From Prochlorococcus sp. AG-409-J19 (GTDB lineage Bacteria; Cyanobacteriota; Cyanobacteriia; PCC-6307; Cyanobiaceae): a DNA stretch of 64,000 nucleotides. The DNA lies in contig QCKC01000003.1 of NCBI GenBank assembly GCA_003215635.1, forward strand, positions 1 to 64,000. Direction: 5' to 3'. This document shows positions 58,090 to 64,000 of the stretch, piece after piece. The notes under the pieces were generated by a model. It was not told the origin of the DNA and did not search any database. It saw nothing but the letters and a program-made list of their open reading frames with translations. The translations under genes and the position numbers were made by a program. The stretch's first letter is position 1; each line of letters starts with the position of its first letter.

Positions 58090-59403
58090 TTGGAAAAAAG
58101 TCCTTTCGATAATTTACCTCAGTTGTCCCAGAAAGAGGCTTTATGCATCCTTTCTAAGCAAATTGATCAGCTTGATTTGTCTAGTGACTATTATAAGGCT
58201 GTTTTTCATTTGGGTAAATATCCTGGGCAAGAGACTGAGGAAGCTTTATTGAAGCTTTTAGAAAGAAGTTCGAAAGAACAATCAGTAGTGATAGCAAAGA
58301 GGAAGGCTGTAGAAGTATTAGGAAATCTTGGCTGCATCCGTGCAATTCCTGCAATTGGGAGATGTCTTTCTAGCAGTGATATTTACTTGATTGAAAATGC
58401 TGCATGGGCCCTTAAAGAGCTCCAATGTAAGGATAAATCATTGCATCAATTGATTATCTTACTTTTAGATGATGTTAATCAGAATAGACGTGTATTAATA
58501 CAATCTTTGGCAGGTATGCAAGTAATAGAATCGCTTCCAAAAATTCGAAATCTCATGAGAGAAGAAAATCTATCTTCAGGAGAATATGGTGCACTCTTGG
58601 CGGCAAATTTTAAACTCTCAGGGCAAAGGCAGAATATCGATCAAATTAAAAAGTTTTTATTTTTACCAAATCAAAATGATAGACAGTGTGCTGTTCAAGA
58701 CGTAATAGATTGTATGGCAATTGATCTGTTGCCATCTGTATTGAAAAGTCCAATAGCTCCTTCATTTAAAATAAGAGCTGTTGAAACAATCTTCTGCGAA
58801 AAGAATAGTAAAAATATGGTGGAAATCCTAAGATTACTAGACTCTATAATTAAGGATGACCATGCTAATCTTGAATTAGTTCATCAGTATGAATCTATAC
58901 AAAAAGTAGATTTCCTCGTAGAAGAGCTATTCTCGACTGATTTCAGTCGCGCCTATTTAGCACTTAAGACATTGATTTGCATGCCTAAAGAATTGATTTG
59001 GCCATGCATAGAATTCAATTTAGGAAAAGCAAAGATTGATTATGGTGCAATATACTTTTTTGTGCTATTATTTTTAAATATTGAAAATTGGAATTCATCT
59101 GAGATTTTAAGCATAAATAATTTTGTCTTATCCACTCTAGATAATAAATGGCCATCTTATATGAAATTTAAACCTCTAGCAATTATTGCACTTATTAGAT
59201 TTAATAGATTGGTGTTTAATTTAAGATTGCCTTCACTTCTTGATTCTAAACAGAATCCGAGTTGGCAATCTAGATATGCAGTCTTATTGGGTTTGGAAAC
59301 TTATAAAGATCCAAAATATAATTCTTGTTATCTTTCGTATATAGAGCAAGCTTCTATTGATTGCCACCGATTTGTTAGATCAAAGTCCAAGAGTTTGCTC
59401 TAG
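58090..59403 (+). CDS. cpeY: HEAT-repeat bilin lyase CpeY-like
   Basis: A 437-residue protein with PBS-lyase HEAT-like repeats in the first 140 residues (AKRKAVEVLGNLGCIRAIPAIGRCL, ENAAWALKELQC). A long, less-conserved helical C-terminal half follows. Length and position fit CpeY, which attaches PEB to C82 of the phycoerythrin alpha subunit together with CpeZ. The start is a TTG at 58090 because a TAG lies in frame just upstream (58075-58077); there is no ATG close by. The protein ends at a position with no clear terminator. Confidence 0.82.
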   Translation: MEKSPFDNLPQLSQKEALCILSKQIDQLDLSSDYYKAVFHLGKYPGQETEEALLKLLERSSKEQSVVIAKRKAVEVLGNLGCIRAIPAIGRCLSSSDIYLIENAAWALKELQCKDKSLHQLIILLLDDVNQNRRVLIQSLAGMQVIESLPKIRNLMREENLSSGEYGALLAANFKLSGQRQNIDQIKKFLFLPNQNDRQCAVQDVIDCMAIDLLPSVLKSPIAPSFKIRAVETIFCEKNSKNMVEILRLLDSIIKDDHANLELVHQYESIQKVDFLVEELFSTDFSRAYLALKTLICMPKELIWPCIEFNLGKAKIDYGAIYFFVLLFLNIENWNSSEILSINNFVLSTLDNKWPSYMKFKPLAIIALIRFNRLVFNLRLPSLLDSKQNPSWQSRYAVLLGLETYKDPKYNSCYLSYIEQASIDCHRFVRSKSKSLL

Positions 59404-59448
59404 TTTTTACAGATGATAGCTATTTGATTTTTAAAAGACTTCTGGTTT

Positions 59449-60045
59449 CTATTTTATGGAAATTACTTTATTAAAAACTAATGGACCATGCTCTGAACCC
59501 CATATCTGTTTATTTGTTTTTAGATCATAGCCTCTGTCAATGCTGATCCATCTATTTTTGGATAATTTTACTTCGCTCTTTAAAAAAGTATCTAATCCAT
59601 TGCGTTTAATTATGCATGAATTGCCCGGCTCTATTCTTCCCAAGTACTCTTGTTCGCTTAATTCCTTAAAGTGCATAGAACAACCTTTCCTTTGTGTTAG
59701 TTTTTGCTTTCCTATTCCTTCAAGTAATGAGGGATTCTCGCCACCACCAGCAATTCTTTGAGGATCCTCTAGAGAAAAATTTTCAACTATGTATATTCCA
59801 TTGGATTCATATATTTTGTGAATCGCCTGGCGATAAGGTCTCCAGGGATCGTGATTGTAGCTTTGTTCTGAATAGAATATAATTTTGTGTTTGCTTTTGC
59901 TTTTTAAGGGCCTGAAATAGATATTTATGTGAGCAAAATTACTCGGAGATGCCATTGATTGATTTGAATTACTGTAGTGACCCTCAAGAGTTTTTGCAAA
60001 CGTAATTACAGAACTAGTTAAGCTTAGATTCTTACTTTTATTCAT
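59449..60045 (-). CDS. cpeT: bilin lyase CpeT (CpcT/CpeT family)
   Basis: A 198-residue CpeT/CpcT family lyase. The conserved WRPYRQAIHKIYE is at about residues 68-80, followed by GGGENPSLLEGIGK and the RKGCSMHFK segment, all typical of this beta-barrel family. CpeT-type lyases attach bilin to the beta subunit at C165 (C163 here). The gene starts 2 bp after the stop of cpeS, so the two are one operon. Confidence 0.9.
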   Translation of the reverse strand: MNKSKNLSLTSSVITFAKTLEGHYSNSNQSMASPSNFAHINIYFRPLKSKSKHKIIFYSEQSYNHDPWRPYRQAIHKIYESNGIYIVENFSLEDPQRIAGGGENPSLLEGIGKQKLTQRKGCSMHFKELSEQEYLGRIEPGNSCIIKRNGLDTFLKSEVKLSKNRWISIDRGYDLKTNKQIWGSEHGPLVFNKVISIK

Positions 60046-60047
60046 CT

Positions 60048-60575
60048 TTAGATTATACGTATTTCTGATGAATAGGAAGTTTGCAAGAGACCTCCACTAG
60101 AAGCTGATTTAATTGAAGAGGCGCGGCATCTCACATTCTCTGATAGGAACCAAATCCTTTCTTCCGCAATTGTATTCTTATAGATAGTAGTTAATAAAAA
60201 TGTATTGTCTGCTAATAACTCATAGTTTGAAAGTGTTTGCTCAGGTTCAGAATATCCCAAACTTCTTATCATCGAGCCTCGATTTATTTGTTTCGGTATT
60301 GGAATTAGGATGCAAGTTCCTGAGTCTCTTTGTGAGTCGCTGTCTTCAGACCAATCAGAGTTGGAATTCCAACTCACTAAAAATGGTGAAATTATTTCGG
60401 ATGTTTTTTTTGAGTAGTTTTGAATCAGATTGGATACTGACTGCTCGTGAACTTCTAATGACTGGATTTTTATATTGCTAACAATTTGTTCGAATTGCTT
60501 AAAGGCTAATGAGTGACTACTCCTCATAGAGGTCCAATCGCCAACACTTTGAGCTACAAATTGCTCAATTCTCAT
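60048..60575 (-). CDS. cpeS: bilin lyase CpeS (CpcS/CpeS family)
   Basis: A 175-residue lyase in the lipocalin-like CpcS/CpeS family. It starts MRIEQFVAQSVGDWTSMRSSHSLAF, the family motif. ILIPIPKQINRGSMIRSLGYSE and the SENVRCRASSI segment near the end fit too. CpeS attaches PEB to beta C82, and cyanobacterial CpeS from Prochlorococcus has been shown to do this. The ATG at 60575 overlaps the preceding small gene by 11 bp; an alternative frame opens at 60608. Confidence 0.92.
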   Translation of the reverse strand: MRIEQFVAQSVGDWTSMRSSHSLAFKQFEQIVSNIKIQSLEVHEQSVSNLIQNYSKKTSEIISPFLVSWNSNSDWSEDSDSQRDSGTCILIPIPKQINRGSMIRSLGYSEPEQTLSNYELLADNTFLLTTIYKNTIAEERIWFLSENVRCRASSIKSASSGGLLQTSYSSEIRII

Positions 60576-60753
60576 TTCCAGTTTCGTTTGACTCCTCTTG
60601 TCCCTCAATAGATTTGCTTCCGTTGGCTTTTTGGATCATTCGAACCATTGAGTCGACCATCATCGACATGGCCATGGGAACTTTCCTCCCTGAGGGTGTC
60701 TGGGATGCCTGATCACCAGGCCTTTCATTAGATGAAGGACGATTCAGAGACAT
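60565..60753 (-). CDS. small ORF upstream of cpeS, function unknown
   Basis: A 62-residue protein, MSLNRPSSNERPGDQASQTP onwards, then a Met-rich hydrophobic stretch (VPMAMSMMVDSMVRMIQKANG) and an acidic end. It has no signal peptide. The ATG at 60753 lies in the right place, and its stop overlaps the cpeS start by 11 nt. Similar small ORFs occur in marine Synechococcus phycoerythrin regions, as I recall, but I cannot assign a family. The overlap suggests real translation and coupling to cpeS. Confidence 0.65.
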   Translation of the reverse strand: MSLNRPSSNERPGDQASQTPSGRKVPMAMSMMVDSMVRMIQKANGSKSIEGQEESNETGNEN

Positions 60754-60910
60754 GAAGAAGAACCCTTTCAACAAGGAGAATTAGATTTTATCAACTAGAT
60801 CGAGCATAGTTTTGGCTGTTCAAATCTAGCCCATATTATTACTAACATTCTCTGCTGCTAAATTAGATTTATAGGATCATGTTCTTAATAAAGTGTCTCG
60901 ATAATTAGTT

Positions 60911-61798
60911 TTAATAATCTCGAAGGTTTATTTCATTGGAAATACCTTTAGCAAGGTTAGTCAGTAAAATGCTTGAACTAGGGCTATTTTCAGAAAAGTT
61001 TTTCCTTTTATTTAGGGAATTATCACTATTAACAAAGCCAACTGTTAAGGCACATGAGTTATTGAAAGTAGAAGTTGGCATTCCACATGGTGATTCCCAG
61101 CAACGCATGTATGGAACAGTATACTCACCAAATATTTCATCATATTCAACAGAGTCTATTAGTGCATCGATATGTGTCTCGAAGCCGAAATTGAATAGTA
61201 TTATTATTTGATCAACGATTTCTGCTTGACTGATAGGTGGACGTCCTAATATATGTTTAAAATTAAGTTCGATACTACGTTGTTGATTGACAGAATTAAA
61301 ATAATGCTCTTTGTAAAAATTTGATTTAGCTATCTCTCTAACAAAATTGCGTATTGAAAGATCCCCATTCCTAAGTCGTCTTTCACTATCTATTATTCTT
61401 TCACTCTCCATGGGGATCATATTGCCACAAATTTGACGATATGCTGATTGAAGGGCAAACTCCAAAGCCTCATCATCATGGGGGCAATATTTTTCAAATG
61501 TGAACTCATGCTTAAATATTTCTAATTGACGAGGGCCAATAGGTGAATGTTCATTGAGAAGATTATTTCTTCGAAAAGCTTTCATTACTGTATTGCTTTC
61601 TAACGGTTCATTCCAGTCTGCTTTTGATAAAGAATTTAATGAGAATATGTCAGGCTGACCTGGCATTGATCCAGATCTTGAATGCATAAAATAGGATAGA
61701 GATTTGCTTCCTGCTACTCTTGATTTCCCATAACTAATAGGTTCTTGTGTTAGGCTTGAAGCCCCAAGTTTGATAGCTTTTGAAGGAATATTGGACAT
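60911..61798 (-). CDS. cpeC: phycoerythrin-associated linker polypeptide CpeC/PpeC
   Basis: A phycobilisome-linker-domain protein of 295 residues. The PBS_linker_poly domain occupies about residues 20-190; conserved blocks are LQSAYRQICGNMIPMESERIIDSERRLRNGDLSIRNFVREIAKSNFYKEHYF and LNFKHILGRPPISQAEIV. DSVEYDEIFGEYTVPYMRCW completes it. A Ser/Asn-rich C-terminal tail of about 60 residues has no clear domain. It would connect phycoerythrin to the membrane or a reaction centre, since no phycocyanin or allophycocyanin gene is in the window. The ATG is at 61798. Confidence 0.9.
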   Translation of the reverse strand: MSNIPSKAIKLGASSLTQEPISYGKSRVAGSKSLSYFMHSRSGSMPGQPDIFSLNSLSKADWNEPLESNTVMKAFRRNNLLNEHSPIGPRQLEIFKHEFTFEKYCPHDDEALEFALQSAYRQICGNMIPMESERIIDSERRLRNGDLSIRNFVREIAKSNFYKEHYFNSVNQQRSIELNFKHILGRPPISQAEIVDQIIILFNFGFETHIDALIDSVEYDEIFGEYTVPYMRCWESPCGMPTSTFNNSCALTVGFVNSDNSLNKRKNFSENSPSSSILLTNLAKGISNEINLRDY

Positions 61799-61975
61799 GG
61801 TTTTCAAATGTGTTTGAGGGTTAATGGATTGAAGAGGGAATTATGCTTATTTAAGCTTATTATATTGATAGAAGATTTCTGGGAAAATAAAAAATTAATT
61901 ATAAATTCTTAAAATGTGGCATATTAAGACCTGAATATATTAGATTAATATTGAGAAGCTAAGAGATTCAATTGA

Positions 61976-63367
61976 TTATTCTAGTTCGTTTAGTAGCATG
62001 TTTTGTAGCTTGGTATTAGTTTCATCTTTGAATTGATTCACATTGACTTTTTGTAGTACAAAGATAGCCATTAACATCACTAATATCTCAAGAAGAAATA
62101 CAAATGAGAAAGCTGTTAGAGGATTGTTCGATCCACTTATAAACCTCCCAATGTCAAGTAACCCGCCTCCTAATAATTTACCTAATGCTCTTGATAAAGC
62201 TTGAGCTAACCCCCAAATACCAACAAACGTTCCCGCTACTTGTGGCAGGGTTAGATCAAGCATTAATGAAAGTGCACTATTGGTAGCTATTCCTGCTGCA
62301 AATCCGAAAAGCAACATCACTAAATATAGGCCTTTAGAACTCCCGCTTATTCCAGTGAGAATAAGGAGAGATAGAGAACCGATTATCATCCAGCATCCAA
62401 TCCGAGCAGTAGCAATTTTCCCAAATCGTGAAGTTACCCATAGGCCTCCTATTAGTAGCCCTACCAATGTTCCTATGCCCCAATAAGCATTAAGTAATGT
62501 AGTTTTAGAAATTGGCAGAGAGAACACTTCTGCTCCATAACTTTCCAAAATAGGGTCTTGAAGGAAAAGTCCAAGGGTATATAAAATTAAAAAACAGAAA
62601 AAGATGATGATTTGAGGGCTAGAAGTAACTATTCCCCAAGCTTTTTTGAGACCTACTTGGTCATTATTTGCAAACGATTTATCTATTTGAGTGAGGTTCT
62701 TAGGTTCAATTCCCCAAACAGCAATAATGGCAATTATGAAAACAATTGCTGCAACCCAAGTCATAAAATTTTGCAATGCAGGTTTTAATAACAAAGGGTC
62801 AGAAACGCCATCCAAGCCCCTGGTAGTAGAGGAAATTGCAATTGCTCCAATGACAATCCCAACGGTAAGCATGCACCAAATAACACCAACAGCTTTGGGC
62901 CGCTCTTCTTCATCTGTTAGATCAATAACTAATGCTAGATATGGTGTTGTTGCCATTGATATGAACAAACCGTAAAGAGCGAATAAGCTGCAAAGAGCTA
63001 TCGAGCTATAGGAGATTGAGAGCCAATTTCCTTGCTTTAAGGCTGTTTCAGTAAAGAAAATCAGTGGTATAGACAATACTGCCATGAAACAAAAACCTGC
63101 TGAGCCTAACCATATGTATGGGGTCCGCCGTTTTCCTTTAATAGGCCAGCTATCTGAAATATTCCCAAAAAGCACTCTAGAAGGTGCCATTAATTGTTCG
63201 AAGGCGAGTCCTCCCCCAACAAGCAAGGCAGGGAATGCCAACTCTGAAATCATTACTCGATTGAGCATGCCCGCAAAGATGACTGCTAAGCAACCCAAGC
63301 ACCCTTGAAATAGGCTTAATCTGGCCAGTTGCATTGTGCTTAGTCCAGGTTTGTTTTTTGACTTCAT
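61976..63367 (-). CDS. PucC-family MFS protein (BCD transporter family)
   Basis: A 463-residue major-facilitator-like protein with about twelve membrane helices. The opening MQLARLSLFQGCLGCLAVIFAGMLNRVMISEL and the segment RVLFGNISDSWPIKGKRRTPYIW are the PucC signature. PucC-type proteins assist assembly of light-harvesting complexes in purple bacteria, and related LhaA/PucC-like proteins in cyanobacteria are tied to chlorophyll-protein assembly. Location next to the phycoerythrin linker supports a photosynthesis role. The substrate is unproven. The 177 bp between it and cpeC hold no gene. Confidence 0.9.
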   Translation of the reverse strand: MKSKNKPGLSTMQLARLSLFQGCLGCLAVIFAGMLNRVMISELAFPALLVGGGLAFEQLMAPSRVLFGNISDSWPIKGKRRTPYIWLGSAGFCFMAVLSIPLIFFTETALKQGNWLSISYSSIALCSLFALYGLFISMATTPYLALVIDLTDEEERPKAVGVIWCMLTVGIVIGAIAISSTTRGLDGVSDPLLLKPALQNFMTWVAAIVFIIAIIAVWGIEPKNLTQIDKSFANNDQVGLKKAWGIVTSSPQIIIFFCFLILYTLGLFLQDPILESYGAEVFSLPISKTTLLNAYWGIGTLVGLLIGGLWVTSRFGKIATARIGCWMIIGSLSLLILTGISGSSKGLYLVMLLFGFAAGIATNSALSLMLDLTLPQVAGTFVGIWGLAQALSRALGKLLGGGLLDIGRFISGSNNPLTAFSFVFLLEILVMLMAIFVLQKVNVNQFKDETNTKLQNMLLNELE

Positions 63368-63497
63368 TGTTGGTTGTTGATTTGGATTAATTGGTCAAGA
63401 TGTAAATCGCAAAACTTTTTGGTTGGAATCTTTCTCATGGACAGTTTGCCAAGTACCGATACCATCAACAACATAAGCGTTTACAGGTCATCTTTCT

Positions 63498-63947
63498 ATG
63501 ACATTGATTGAGCCCACAGTATCTTTTCAGGAGCGTATTGGTAAGCAATTTGAGATTGTCAGTCGTTTGAGTGAAACACTGGCTTTGAGAGTGATAGAAC
63601 TTGAGGAAAGAATTAATGAACTTGAACGTAACCGAAGTACTTACTTAGCTAACGATCAAAAAACTAAGGAAATGTTATTGAAGAGCGAGGAGCAACTGCA
63701 AAATTTATATGAGGCACTTGAAATTGATAACAAAAAGGATAAGTGTTTGCTAGATTCAAATAAAGTTTCTAGTGTTAATGGACTAGAAGATCAAGTTGAT
63801 ATTAATCCAGGCTCTGTAACGAATATCTCTATTGTTGATGAGAGTGAAGAAGATATTAATGATCAAAGGAAAGATACTTTAAATTCACTAGACGTATTGG
63901 AAACAGAATATATTGATTATCCTCCTGATTCCATGATGACTGCATAG
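63498..63947 (+). CDS. acidic coiled-coil protein, function unknown
   Basis: A 149-residue protein with a coiled-coil N-terminal half (LSETLALRVIELEERINELERNRSTYL at about 24-50, then KEMLLKSEEQLQNLYEAL) and an acidic, disordered-looking C-terminal half (DESEEDINDQRKDTLNSLDVLETEYIDYPPD). I recognise no family. The gene is divergent from pucC with a 130-bp gap. The 53 bp after its stop to the window end contain no further gene start that I can support. Confidence 0.7.
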   Translation: MTLIEPTVSFQERIGKQFEIVSRLSETLALRVIELEERINELERNRSTYLANDQKTKEMLLKSEEQLQNLYEALEIDNKKDKCLLDSNKVSSVNGLEDQVDINPGSVTNISIVDESEEDINDQRKDTLNSLDVLETEYIDYPPDSMMTA

Positions 63948-64000
63948 TGATTTTTCTAATCAAGATTTAGGAGCTTAGTGCGGAATAGAGCAACTTCCTT

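Overview
The window looks like the chromosome of a low-light-adapted Prochlorococcus marinus (Cyanobacteria). The basis is AT-rich, compact coding, marine picocyanobacterial photosystem and NDH-1 genes (psbK, rub-ycf48-psbE-psbL-psbJ, ndhC-K-J, chlD), and a reduced phycoerythrin cluster with both alpha and beta subunits, a linker and bilin-lyase genes. High-light Prochlorococcus keep only remnants of that cluster, and Synechococcus have a much larger phycobilisome region. The exact strain cannot be named from sequence alone.

Layout. 1-9.2 kb: the 3' end of sfsA, the ammonium transporter amt, ispH, a DoxX protein, purH, a small esterase, a DUF3155 protein, a sensor kinase and cobS. 9.2-26 kb: housekeeping and metabolism, with tgt-psbK, a Gfo/Idh oxidoreductase, a CNNM/CorC-like membrane protein, a tRNA with CAU anticodon, pyrE-ygfZ, a RecB-like nuclease, a phosphohexomutase, rdgB, a carotenoid oxygenase, hisB, fabI, a thioredoxin-fold protein, a DegT aminotransferase, a photolyase, a NUDIX hydrolase and folK. 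26-36 kb: chlD, an MlaD/MlaF-type lipid ABC transporter pair, yvcK, ndhCKJ, and the PSII assembly/cytochrome b559 operon. 36-44 kb: methionine-salvage genes mtnP and mtnA, then sugar-nucleotide genes (uronate epimerase, ugd, galE, a polyprenyl-phosphate sugar transferase) around hisS. 44-55 kb: an NADH-dehydrogenase-like/SelD fusion, a CCA-adding-type enzyme, a UvrD helicase, and a polysaccharide group (O-antigen-ligase-like protein, glycosyltransferase, ABC exporter). 55-62 kb: the phycoerythrin cluster cpeB-cpeA-cpeZ, a CpeF/MpeV-like lyase, cpeY, cpeT, cpeS, a small ORF and the cpeC linker. It is followed by a PucC-family protein and an acidic coiled-coil protein.

How the genes work together. 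RubA, Ycf48, PsbE, PsbL and PsbJ are photosystem II assembly or core factors. CpeA and CpeB are the bilin-carrying subunits, and CpeS, CpeT, CpeY/Z and the F-type protein are the expected lyases for individual cysteines. CpeC would organise the protein at the membrane. The sugar-nucleotide enzymes, the initiating sugar transferase and the Wzy/GT/ABC group probably serve surface polysaccharide synthesis.

The most striking observation is a missing gene. psbE is followed after 2 bp directly by psbL, and psbF (cytochrome b559 beta), which normally sits between them, is not there. Other points are a phycoerythrin alpha subunit shortened by nine residues before its first bilin cysteine, lyase genes on alternating strands, and a structured 380-bp intergenic region at 6.9-7.3 kb. 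No CRISPR array, insertion sequence or prophage was seen.
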